64,000 nucleotides of DNA. Source: Aptenodytes patagonicus. Lineage: Eukaryota > Chordata > Aves > Sphenisciformes > Spheniscidae. Location: NCBI RefSeq assembly GCF_965638725.1, contig NC_134963.1:12862501-12926500 (forward strand), read 5' to 3'. Below the pieces are notes generated by a model. The model worked only from the letters and a program-made list of their open reading frames with translations, was not told where the DNA came from and ran no database searches. The translations under genes were made by a program, and so were the position numbers. Position 1 is the stretch's first letter. The number at the start of each line of letters is the position of its first letter. This document shows, in pieces, positions 44,740 to 57,100 of this stretch.

Positions 44740-47090
44740 CCATCTAGTCTCTGGGTGTCAGGTGTGTGGAGGTCAGTGAGTTACGCCACCCTTCTATGGA
44801 GCTGGTCCATAACTGGTAAACAATGCTTTGACAAGAGGGAAAGATGCCTTGAGCAAGTACTCCGAACGCTTGGGTTGTGTGGAGCCAGAAGTCCTGAATT
44901 CCAACATTAGGTTGATATTGACTCATTGTCTGACTATTTCCAGCTCCAAGCCCTGTTTCCCATCTGTAAATGGGGGCAATAACTTCTTGTCACACCTTCT
45001 GTGAAAGATAAGGGTAAGTCGAGTCATAATGTGTCTTAGTCACAGGGCACAACGTGAGAGGAAGCCCCATGTATTTCTCTGCCTTCGTTCCCTAGCGCTT
45101 CCCATCTGGCACCAGTTACGAGGGATGTAGCCGCTCTCAGGGTCACTTCCCCCTCAGTCCTGCCAGCAGCCTCTGGGCACGCCTTGGGTACGCTGCTCTG
45201 GTGGGAAGGAGTTTGCTGGAGGTGGCCATCACTGGGGAACTGCAGCTGCTTCTGCCGGCAGCTGCGTAAGAATGGCGCTTGAGCAGCAAGCAGGTGTTCA
45301 TGAGTCAGTAAGAATTTCAGAGGCAGAGAGCAGGTAGATGATGAGAAAACAGGAGTTCCAGGGCATTAGGAAGGACAGGAGAGGGTGAATTCAGCTTGAG
45401 CCCACACCACTGAGCAGTTGTCTTAGCAGCTTGGGTTTTAACCTGCCCCTGCTCCTTAGGCTATCATGGGAGGGTTAAGGACTGACAATTTTAAGTAAGA
45501 AATGTTAGTGTGTGAAGAAGAATTCAGTTATGAACAGCGCCTGGCTATGAGGAGTGCAATGAGAATAAGGTTGGTTCTAAAAGCCATTGTTACTAGAGGA
45601 TAGTATCACTCACGTGACAGCCCTGCCTTTCCACCTCACTGACCCTTTCATAGCAGTGCTGAAGCTGTAAGCAAAGCTTTAGAGGCAATGACTTCTTTTT
45701 TTTGACACTGAGCAGCTTGGACACAAGCTATTTCTTGTGGGTGCAACCCTAATTGGTGCTATGACATGTTAATTTCAGCCCTGAGACAGAATAGAGACTG
45801 CTTTCTTGATTTGCACTCACTTCCAGACTCCCAAAGGATGCTGTAGGAAGCTGAAGATAAAAATTGCATACCAGGCTACAGTATGAACAGAGCACAGTGG
45901 GGGCACTTTATTTATGCAGAGGTAAAAATACAACTCAAGTCAAGACAGATGCCTGTCACATGTTGCAAGAAGAAACATACAGATCCCAGGAAAGGACAAT
46001 GTTTCTGATGACCTTGGGTCCACTATGCTGCCAGCGAATGCTAGTGGTTTATGTTGCTCCACCTGGGGGGGGCCACATCCTGAAGTCATCACTGTGCAGC
46101 CAGTGATAGGTTTTGAGAACATGTAACAGTGCGTTCAAATAATGTTTTAAATTTTGCTCAGGGACCAGCAAGGGGGGTGTCAGGTGAGATCCGTGGCATT
46201 GATGGTGAAGCACAGGGTGAAAGTCTTTGCTTATATTTGTATTGTACTTAGATGTAAGTAAGGGTGTCATTTTCTGAGAAGTCCTGGATCTGGAGTAAAA
46301 CCTGGAATGAATTTCCTGGAGGCTGTTGATTATTTGCAAGCTTTGGCTGCAACTAGGGAGGGGATATTTCCATGCCCCCCTAGTGATTGTTCTCATTATA
46401 GCATTTCTTAACACAGGAAATAGTGATGTCTGTTGAATTGTGTTAGCTGGGGAAACTGGGTGTGTTTGTGCCTAGAGAGTGAAAAATAAAGCACTGAAGA
46501 TTGCTAGCAGCTGACCTCATGTTCTCTGTTTTTATGAAAATGCAATCCTGTAATCTAGGCTAGACAACAGGACATGTGCTGTTCAGCTCTGAGAACATTC
46601 TCTGACTCGGTAGTAATTTTGTAGGGAAAAGTGCTACAAGAGTCATGTTTCCTGGATCCTTAGCTGTTCCCACACTGATAGTTTTCGGTGTATCTCTCAT
46701 CAGATTAGGAGCTGAACACTTGGGCTGAGCAGCTGTTTTTACTGCCATGTCGACTTGGCCGGAGCACGATGGTAAACACTAGCTCTGATGAGGGTGGAGC
46801 TGCTCTGTGGTTTGGGCAAGGCTGAGGACTTTGCTGCTTTGGAGCGTGGTTTGCTAGTGGTTTGCAAGGAAAGACAAGTGGGAAATGGTGGTTCAAGACG
46901 CACTATCACATGATAAATCCAGGAGGGCTGTTACACCTCCTTAAACAGAGCAAAAGAGAAGTGGTTGGTGGCTTTCCTTTATGGTGGCAACAGCTTGTGA
47001 AAATTGTTCAGGAAAGGTTTCACCTGCCCAAGCTTTCCTGTGGATTGGGCAAATCATCTGGGGCTCAGAAACATCCATTTGTTCAAAGGC
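44740..47090. other. Intergenic, inverted repeat to PXN CpG island
   Basis: Unique-looking sequence with only short open frames on both strands. I see no exon or named repeat. Confidence 0.5.
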
Positions 47091-48170
47091 TTTTGGGGCA
47101 CAGAGCGGCAGTGTGCAGGGCTCCTCCCGGGCAGCAGCACCCCAGCCGAGCCTGGCACGACTGCACCGCTGCCCTCGGGGGGGACGTGCCCCTGGGCAGG
47201 GTCCTGCTCCCCGAGTGAAGAGGACAGGGTTTTGGGTTGTGTTCCTGGCCAGGCACCGGCAGCCTCGGACGCGCATGGGGTCGCAGGCCGGTGCCTCGCC
47301 CGGGCGGGCGTGCAGGACGGCTCCTTGCGGCAGGGCAGGCTTTGCCCCGGGGACGGAGCCCCGCCGCGAAGGCAGTGAGCTGCGGCCAGGCCCGCGGGCG
47401 GGCGGCGGCTCCGGGCCCTGCTGTCCCCGCCCGGCATTTCCCGGAGCACCTTTCCACCCCAGGGCCTGCGCACCGGAGCGCGGGAACGCGGCCGGGGCCG
47501 GGACGCCGAGTCCCCCCGCCCGGGGCCGTCCCGGCGGGCTGGCGGCTCCCGCTGCCGCCGGCAGGGGGCAGCGCCGGGCGGGCGCGGCGCGGCGGGGGCG
47601 CGCGCGGGCCGCGGGCGCGCGCGGGGGCGGGCCGGGAAAGTTGCGAGGCGCTGAGGCGGGCGGCGGCGGCACCGGCACCGGCGGCGGGGCGGGCGCGGCG
47701 GACCGGGCACGGCGGCACCATGGACGACTTGGGTGAGTTCCGAGCCGCGCGCGCTCCCCGCGGCGGGGGGCGCCGCCCCTCAGCGCCCCGGGCAGTCCCC
47801 GCGGCGGCCGCGGCCCGCCCGGCCACGCTGCGCCCCTCAGCGCCGCCGCCAGCTCTGCGCCCTGGGGCTCGGGCCGGGCCTGCCGGCGCCCGGGGACGTG
47901 TCGCTCTCCGCGGACCGCGCAGGCTCTCCCGGCTCGCCGCGCGGACCGCGCCGCCGCCCGCCCCCAGGCCCCTCGGCTGGGCTGCCCTGGGGCCGCCGCC
48001 ACCCGCCCGCCCGCGGTCCGGGCCGTCGGTGTTTGTCCCGGCTCTGCCCCGGCTGGGAAAGGCGCCCTTCGGTCCCGTTCCCCGGGAGCAGCGTGGAGCG
48101 TGGTCGGGTTTCGGCAGACACCTCCTCCCCTGCCGCTGCCGCAGCCTCTGCAGCCTATTCTTGGGCGAGA
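47090..48170 (+). promoter_or_regulatory. PXN: CpG-island promoter of PXN
   Basis: Dense CpG and GC boxes surround the PXN start codon, with no TATA box seen. This is typical of a broadly expressed gene. Confidence 0.8.
47720..47732 (+). CDS. PXN: Paxillin, first coding exon (partial gene)
   Basis: Paxillin is a focal-adhesion adaptor with N-terminal LD motifs and four C-terminal LIM domains. Only 13 coding bases are here: ATG GAC GAC TTG G before GTGAGT, giving MDDL and the first base of the next codon. This is the start of vertebrate paxillin (MDDLDALLADL) with the conserved split after MDDL. Kozak context GGCACCATGG is good. The call rests on this short match, the CpG island, and synteny beside SIRT4 and U4. 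Confidence 0.85.
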
Positions 48171-51100
48171 TCTGTAACTTCGCATGGGTATAGAGTGATC
48201 ACTGGGGAGCCCTCGGGGGTAAGCTGAGCACAGCCCCTGCCCAGCGTGCCGCCGGGCTCAGAGCTCATCCTTATCCTCCCTTTGCTTCTCCCAGGTGTGC
48301 CGAAACCTTCCGAAACGGTGTAGCAGGGAAACGTCAGGCAACTGGTCTCACTGGAAAGATCTAGAGAGTTTGAGTTCCTTTGGTACCACGCCGGAAAGGG
48401 GGTGGATCTGCCAAAATCTCTTGTGCTCTGGGAGACATTAGGGTGACTGAGTTCCGCTTATGAAACTGATTAAATCAGACACTGGGGAGGGGCTGCGATC
48501 CATTACTTCCATCCTACCTTTAATAGAAACCAGGCGTTCTGTTAAGATGTGCTCCAGGAAAATTGCAGTTTTATTACTGGACCTGGAAGCTCACGTTACA
48601 GTGCTGGCATAAAGTGGTGGTCACACCTTCAGAAAACAGACTCTGAATTGGGCTAATGATAAAACTTACGGGGCAAGGAGTCCCATCAGCTGCATGGCTG
48701 CCTGGTGAAAGGTGCACCATGAAGGATTCGTTCTTAGGGAGTGAAACCTCACCCTCTGCCCTGGTGAAGTAGCTGGTGGTGCAAACAGTGATTTTCTGCT
48801 GCAGCTTCTTCTCACAGTTACTGTTTCTTTAAGTGGAGACAGTTCTGTTTACCATTTCTCATATCCCTCAGCCTGGTTATCTCTTGGAGATTTGGTGCTG
48901 CTCCTACAGCTAGTTTCTAGCGTGTTCAGGAATGCGCTGCTAGTCAGAACAGGATTCACCCAGTCTGTGTATTGACTTGCTGAGTGGCCCTTCAAGGTGA
49001 GCATACAGATAGCATTGTGTAGGGCCAGTTTAGTGTCTCATCAACATGCTCTTTAACGAACCATGGGAGCTGTACTGTGCCCACTGCAATTGTTGCATTC
49101 CTTGGACAGTGGTAGTGTGACTTTCCAGTTGTCTGAATAGGCTACTGCAGTTTCAACACATTTTTCCTTTCCTCTGTAGGAGGATTAGAGGTGAACTGCA
49201 AAGAAATTCTGAAAAAGATCTGAATTTGTGTCTGTTTTGTTCTTCTGAGGTGTTAAATGTATTGGCACAACCAAAAGTTAAAGTTGGGATCTGATTTTTA
49301 AAACAGAACTTTTTGTCTCAGCAACTTGATTTCATCAAGTCTTAATTACACCATGGCTTTCTCAATTTTTGTGCAGTCTTTCAGACTGGACAAGACCTGA
49401 TTATCTAACAGTAAGCGACTGAACAGAAAAAGTTGGACCCTTTATTTCTCTAAGCTTTTCGTTGGTGTACAAAATTCACCACGGAAAGGCACACCAGCTA
49501 TTTTCCCTCTGCAAATCATTGTTGGCCCCCAAATTGCTCACTTATTTTTCTAAAGCCATTCACCTTGGGATGCATAAATAAGGGAACAATGCTGTGCTGA
49601 TACAACTCCCCTGAAATAAGTTAAACTTTTGAACTGAAGTGAGAGTTGTTTGTTTTTCTTTCCTCATTATCTATGGGTGGATTATCTGAGTTGTGGATTA
49701 ACTGTGCCATGGATACAGACGTCTGCGCTGGCTCTCCAGAGTCAAGCTGGTCCGGCAGGAGTTGTTGGTTCAGGCACAATGCCACGTGGACATAGCTGCA
49801 CTGCTTCCAGGGCCAGTTTTGGCCCAAAAGTAGTTTAGCATTGAGCCTGAGCTAATACGCCTTGCAGGTTCAGAGTTGATGTCACATAAAATCAGCTTAG
49901 ATATTTCCACACCATGCTTCTGAATCTGTGTGGTGCAGAAATGACTAGTGACTGATGGACCTTGCTGGGCATGAGGGAACACGTCACAGAGCCCATTGGG
50001 GTGTCTGTTCTTAACTCCCTTAATTTATGAAAAATCTCCTCCCTCTCCCTGGAGCTGATGGAGTTGATCGGTGTGTACTTGTGCACTGTAAAATGGAGGT
50101 CCAGAAGTATCTCAATTTCATGCTGCTTGGGCTGGAAAGGTCATGAAACATCTGTGAGAATGGATTTGTGTTGCTTTGGGGATTCATCTGGAGTTGAAAA
50201 AAACTTCATTGCTTTTTTTTCCCCCCTCAGTGTTGAAGAAGTGGTGTTACAGTGCACAGCTCACACAGGAAACAGTTTCAGAGCTCTGCGGGCAGAACTC
50301 GCGCACCCCATTGAGCTAGGGGAGCCCCTGTGGCACAGGACACTCAGTGCTGGCTCTGGGTGTAAACTAGAATAGAACACTGTGGGAAGGGGGGGGAGGA
50401 GGAGGCGGTGAATTCGAGCAGCTGACCAGACTTGTCCAGATTGTCTTCCTCGAATCTCTCTAAGGAAGCATATTTTGCGGATGTGCTTGGAGTTTGACGG
50501 GAAGCTTGGTGAATGAGTTTGCCGTTCTGCAGTGTTGTAAATTGGCACAGAGAGTAAAACTTTGTCCTAAAGAGTGAAAATCCTAACTCAGGGCTATCGC
50601 CCCTTTCAGGGGATTACCAAAGCGCAGCGTGGTGGTGTTACATGCTGTGCTTCCAGCATGCAAGTGACCAACCGCACATATTTGCTTCAGGCAATTTGAG
50701 ATATTGAATTAGATGTTGAATTATTCTTGGTTCTGTGGTGCTACCCTGTCGAAGAAGTATGTGTGAACAGTCCATGGGGATCTACTGGTTGCGGAGGAAG
50801 AAACCTAATTTGTGTAGCGTGTCATGTATTTTATGGTGAGAGGAGTAGGAGAACGGAAACTTTACATTTGCTTTAGTCAGATGCTGTTTGATTTTGATTT
50901 TGACTGTTTTTTACAGCCTTTTTCTGAAAGGGGTTGTTTGCAAACACTACTGTGAAACTTTTTTTTTTTTTTTTGAGCTTTGGTAACTCCAAACAGAAAT
51001 GATGTTGCTTTTAGAAGCTTTCTCTTGATGGCTTTGAAATTCTCACTTCTACTGCTTGGTTGTTTTTCTTTCTTTCTTTCTTTCTTTTTTTTTTTTTAAA

Positions 51101-54100
51101 GGCTTCAGATTTTTTTAACTGGATTTTGCAATCAAAAACAAAACAGCATTCACTAGAGCTTGTAAAAGATGTTTTACAAAGAAGTTATTTCTGTTTAATA
51201 AGAACATACTTATGTCAGTGTTTTGGCTGTGCATGTAAACTAGACTGTAAGCTTCTTATTTTAGGTGTGCTTGCTCACTTCTAGAAGGATTTTTCTTTTG
51301 CAGAAGGTTTGTCTAGCAGTGTGGCTTCAAAATTCTGGGCACAAAGATTCAGCGGCACAAGAGATTTTACTTTAGAAGTTGTTTCCCTCTGTTTTAGGAA
51401 CTCTAACCCACCCACCCTCTCTTCAGAGCTTAATCCTCTCAAGATTGACTTTAAAGGGAGCAATCTTGCCATTGATTTTTCATGGGAGTGTGGCGGGGGG
51501 TGCATGTGTTTCCATCTGTCATCTCTCCTAACATTTGGAAGATTGCTGTGCTCTGCAGGGTTATGCTGTCCGTCCCTCTTTCGAGGGGGATGCTTGCCTG
51601 TTTCTCAGTTCCTTCAGTCTGGAAGTCATATGCAGTGGGTTTTGGTCTTACTTGACTGAAAGTTTAGTGTGAAATTGCTTATGGTCAGCTACGCCCAGGA
51701 AATGGCACTGGGGGAAACACTGGTAAAGTAATTTGGTCCCTTGGCTTTCTACTGGCTCAGGTTTCTGAGTCATTCCTGCTGCTGGGCGAGAAGACTGTAA
51801 ACAGAACTAATACTCTGCACAATGGGGTTCTGACTTGTTTCAGCTTCTTAGTTGTTCTGACCCCTCGTAAAACAGGGACTTCATTGTCCTGAGCAACTCA
51901 GACAGGGAGTCCTCTGCCTCGAGCAGTGTGCGATGCAGAGAGAGGCTTCTTTTCTTGTTGCTCTATTTCCATGGAAAGGCTGGACTCTGTGCTGTCTTTA
52001 GCTCCTTTGTCCCTCGCTGGGAGAGGTCAACTTATCCCAAGTGTTCAGCTGCCCTCCTGGTTAAAATTGATCCTCCGACCCTATCTCTACCACTAGAGAA
52101 AGAAATGGGTAACTTCTCATACGTCTTCTTTAACCCTGTCTCTCTGCTTGTTCTTCCTTTCTCAGGGAATCATGATACTTTAATTTCTCCAGACCCTTTT
52201 TTCCTCACCTCTTTCCCCTTGAAATATATTTACTATGTAAAACTATGAAACTGCAGAAATGACAGATAAAATTCTAAAGTCTGGCAGCAGAACAAGCAAT
52301 AACAATGGATGTCTACTTAGATCAGAGTTGTTTTTTTGATCTACTGCTAAGACAGACATATATACATTCATTAATTAAATCTGTGCAACTAGAGGGGGGG
52401 AAAAAGCCAGTCCATGGCCACCAAACAAATCTGTTTGAATCGGACTAATGCATTAGTTGTGATATCCAGGATCTACTGCAGCTTTGGAGAAAGCCAGAAC
52501 AGATTCTGAATTCAGTTGTGTTGTACTAGTTGAAAATCAATGCGAGTGAATAGGATCTCTGGTCCCAGTTTCCTGCTCTGCGTCTCAGACTATGCCTCCC
52601 TCCCTTTGTGACTGATCTTCTGTGCCCCTTTTTGTCTGATGCGGAAGCTGTTAATGAAGATGTTCTTCTGCTCCAGCTGCCTGAAAGTGAGACATTGTCT
52701 GTGGGAAGCTTCCTCGGGCTATGATAAGAAGATGGGGCTTAGGGAATGAGTTTCTTGCTCACTTTAGCCTGTCCTAACTAACTTAGGTTTAATAACAAGC
52801 CCTGGAAGTACAGGTTGTCATGACTACTAGGCTATTATATTTTAAAATGCTAGGCAGGGAACTGTGGAGACCTTTGGGTCCTGTTCTTGTTTCAGTGTTT
52901 GTAAAATCTCACCTCACATCTCATCCAGTTTCAGATCACAGCCAAAAATGGTGATTCCGGCTTCCCCATCTCTTATGTGCTTGCTGCTCACTTAGTGAGT
53001 ATCAGGCTCCAGAGCGAATTGCTTCAAATTGCTGATCTTTTGGAAAGCCATCCCTTTTCCCCAAATTGAAGAGATGATTTGCCATTGGATCAGTAAGCTG
53101 AACTGTCTCGCCCTGTGGCAAGATAACTAAATCCAGCGTAGTGTAGAAGCGAGGAGTGGCACCATTCCTTTCCATTTTGGGCTGAAGTTAAATGAGTTGG
53201 AGAGAAAGTGGAAGTTGTGATTTCAAATTGCTTTAATGTGATTTAACCGCTGGCTGCTGTAAGGTGTGGTGTGTTGTTCTCCTCCCCCCGCCCCCCCCAT
53301 CTCCCTTCCTAGTCTCCACAATAACCATTGGGCAGTTAGCTGGATCAGCAAGCTGATTCTTCTGAAAGTAATTTTTTTACATGGACAGTGGACTGGGGAA
53401 GTAGGTGAGGCCACCTCTTTTAGCTGTGGTTTATGTTTAATCTAGCATAAGGTAACCATTTATCCACAGCCTCAAAAACTTGCCCTGACTTTAGGCATAT
53501 TGTTTCTCTGTCTGCAAAATAGGGATAATAGCTCCTTACCTGCAAAGTATGGTTAATATTTGTTGAGATCTGTGTGTTTCTGAAATAGCTTCCAGCTGAA
53601 CATATTAGAATAGTAACTCTTTCAAGCTTCTCTGGTCACCATTGCTGGAAAAGCTTACAATGGCAAGTTTGAATTAGATTTATAAGTTTTTATTCCCTTC
53701 TCAGCCCAGTTTAATGTTCCCTCTCTGCCTTTCTGATTGCTCATCCTTTCTTCATCCTCTGTTATGACAGGCTGTGAGTAGGGAGAAAAGATTTCCTTCC
53801 CCTTCCAAGTTCCCCACAGTAGTTCTACTCTAGTCTTTCCCTTTACCACAGAGCATCGTGAAGTCATTCGAAGAATGTCGTGTGCTAAAGATACACCATA
53901 AAAATAGGAAGTGAGTGATGACTTTCTCATATCACTCATAGCTATTTTTCCTATTCTTGCTTATTCTCATTGCAAATGGCCCCAGAGCAGCAGAAACCAG
54001 CTGGCTGGGGACAGTCTCCCTTGATTGACTGGTGTTAAAATCCATGCTTTCTCTTCGGTGTATGTATGTTTTTAAATCCCGATGAAGCAAACAAAGTAGA

Positions 54101-57100
54101 AATGGCAACTGGAGTGCTGTGCAACAAGTTTGGTGTTGGTGTTTCAGTTATAGGAACTTGAGTCCCTGAGGTTATGTGTTTGTGCTGTTTAGGAGTCTGG
54201 TAAGCTCTTTTTCTGCTCATACAAGTGCAGCTTTTTCTTGTAGCAGACAGTAATTATTCTGAATTTACATGGGAAATTTATCTAAGCAGTTTGAGACAAC
54301 TGTAAGCTGAGGATCCAAGAGACCTTATGGCAGGCCACAGGGGGAGGCAGCCTGCATTGTTATTGCTTGGCTCCTTTTTTCCTGTGCTGGACTGCCTCTA
54401 CACTGTGAACAAGTTTAGTTCAAGTTATTTAAATGATGATGGGGTAGTCTGAAGTCTTCAAATGCAGTTTGTCGTGCCACTTCTCACAGTGTTCCTATTA
54501 TCGTGTGCAAGTTTGGTGTAAATGGCTTTGCTGGGTGAGCTACTGAGTACGTCTGGCTGGCAGCATGCAGTGGAGCGTAGCTTGATTTCTTGGTTTTTTT
54601 CTGTTTATTGCACATGTTTAAACCTCTAACATTTTGCAAATGATGTGAAGAACATCAAAAAAAGTAAATGGCACTCCAGGGAATAAACTTTCTGAATGAC
54701 ACTTTGGATGGGGAATTGTGCTTTAAATGACTCAGCTATAAATCAAACTGTATGGGGTCTCCAGGAATAAACCATGCTTTTGTCACAAAATTGAGCTGGC
54801 AGACAGAATTAATCCTGTGTCTGTCTAGACGCCTGATAGGATCTTGCTTTATTACCATCCCTGAAGAGCAAGGTGAGCAGAGAATTTCTCTTCGTGCTAT
54901 AGGGAAGTTTGTGGTGGTTCAGGGACTGTGATTAGGCTGGGTTTTTGTAAGAGCAGGAGGGGGCAAAAAAAGCCAGAAGTAGAAGAGGTCACGGGCAGGA
55001 GGGCTGTAAATGATTTGCCATGCATTAGGGGCTTAATACTCCCTTGTTCTATCTTCTTTCATGGTTCTAAACAAGTTCAAGGCTTCTCTCTGAAAAGGTT
55101 TCTTTTGGGTTGGAGCCACTCATTTCAGCTGGGTCAGACAAAAATGCCTAAGGGTAACTGCACGCCAGTTGAGGTTACTGATGGCCCTTGAGTTGGAATA
55201 AGATGGTGGCCTGGCTGGTCTTCTCTGCTGCTCATCGTGTTTGGCCATTAGTTATGTCTGCTGCTCCCCATTCCTTAGCACTGGCAGCTGCCTTGGGACT
55301 AGGGTTTTTTGTTTCTGCTAGCAAGTTACCCCTTTTGGGTGGGGGTGGTCCACAAGAGTGAGATGCCTAGGAGTAGTACTGGATTGCAGCTCTCCCTCTC
55401 TGCGTTATGGTTTTATGTGGGAGACTTTTCTTGGGCTGCGTAGGTTTGGTTAGGCAGTGTGATACACAGCTGGAACTATTCTGCCTGGCTTCGAGCAGCT
55501 CCAGCAGTTAGACAGGATCCCTGCAGAGAGCTGGAGCACTGGGGGAGGGAACGAAATGCCATTTTATTCACGTCATGAAATCTCTTATCAGTGGCCAACT
55601 CAGTGTTGTGGGTGGGTGAGCAGTGTTGGCCAGAAGAAGCTGCCTTTTATTTTTGCTGTGAAATGTGAGGAGCTCAGCGCTGTCAGTCAGGCTGGGAGCT
55701 GTGGAGTGGCTGTGTGGAGTTTGGGATGAATTTGTCAGTCAGGTTCTTATAACCCTAAGCTTGTAGTTTTCAATCTATCCTGCTGGTGCTTAAGCTGAGA
55801 TTTGCTACTTGGCTGTCCTGAGCAGTTCCCTTGGGCAGTGCCTCACAAGCACAGCTGCTCTGGCATGCTGCTCCCCTACTTCTTAATTGCTTAAATCTGG
55901 CACCTCCAGCACCTTCTGCCTTGGGATCATGCTTAAAAGCCTTGGCCGTGCAAGTTAGAGAGAAAATCTGTTAGATTATCATTCATTTGTAAGAGTTGGT
56001 TAAGGGCTTAATTTGTTGGATGCTACTTTACCATCAAATGTGAGGAAGAAAACTGCATGAAACAGATCAGCGTGGTACGGCTTATGGTGGTGTGAAATTC
56101 AGAGACCCTCTAGGCTGTCTGGATCTGCTAGAGTCCTCTGATTGCATTGCTTAGGTTTGAAGAACGCTCTACGTGGGATGGAGTAGCCAGTGTGATGTGA
56201 GGCATTCGGTGCCACTTTCTCTGGAGTGGTATCGCCCTGGTGTGATCCTGTCTTTGCAGAGTTGGGTAGCTGTTTGCTCTGCGTGTTGGGGAGGAGGGTT
56301 GAAGAGAAGGGGCTGGGGGTGGTGCAGGGAGGAAGCTTTATGTAATTCTTGGCTGGCTTCTGAGTAATTGTTTTAATGAAATGGAATGCAGTGTATTCAG
56401 TGCTTGCTTGGCAGAAACAGCTATTTTTTTATTTTCTGGGGTTTTTTTTTGGGGGGAAGGAGTTGGAGTTAGTCTATTTTCCAGCTGCTTTAAGCAGTTA
56501 GGCTTGGATTTGTCACAGAGATAGGAGTGGAATATTGTTCTCAGTGAGGGGGCAGTTGCACTGCTGTGCATGTATGGGAGGTTGTCTTTGTACATTCAAT
56601 GTGTAAGTGGAAGACCCTGGTCCCTCTCTTTCTCTGTGGGTTGTGAATGCTGGTGTGGTTCTGAAGTGGATCAGATTAATTTTAAAGTACCCAACAGTAA
56701 TGGGATGGTAGTGATGTGAGTAGGTACATGTCCATATAAAATATATATGTGTCTAGGTACTTGAGAGGAAAATGAATCAATTTTCCAGTATGCCCTAGTT
56801 CACTGTATAGCAGGGAAGAATATGATGAGTTGAGACAAAGAAGTCAATTTTCAGCAAAGCAGAAATGTAGGGGCTGGGATTCTTGACTTCTGTAGACTAG
56901 TGCAAAATACTCTCTCCAGTTATCTCAGATGTTTGTTGACTTTTATCATAGGATTGGTGGAGGAACAATGAGAGATCATGCTGAAACCCCTTTTTTAGAA
57001 AGTAATTTGAAGAAGGATTTATTTCATGTACCTATGAAAGAGAAGTTTATTCTCATGCTGCTTCTATTTCAGTATTGCTGGCATTTCCATTTTTGGTCAG

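Noticed and set aside
46941-48193. Open frames of 414 and 318 codons around PXN exon 1
   Set aside because: They are products of CpG-island composition, overlap on opposite strands, and have Ala/Arg/Pro-rich translations. Only the short MDDLG exon fits a known gene.
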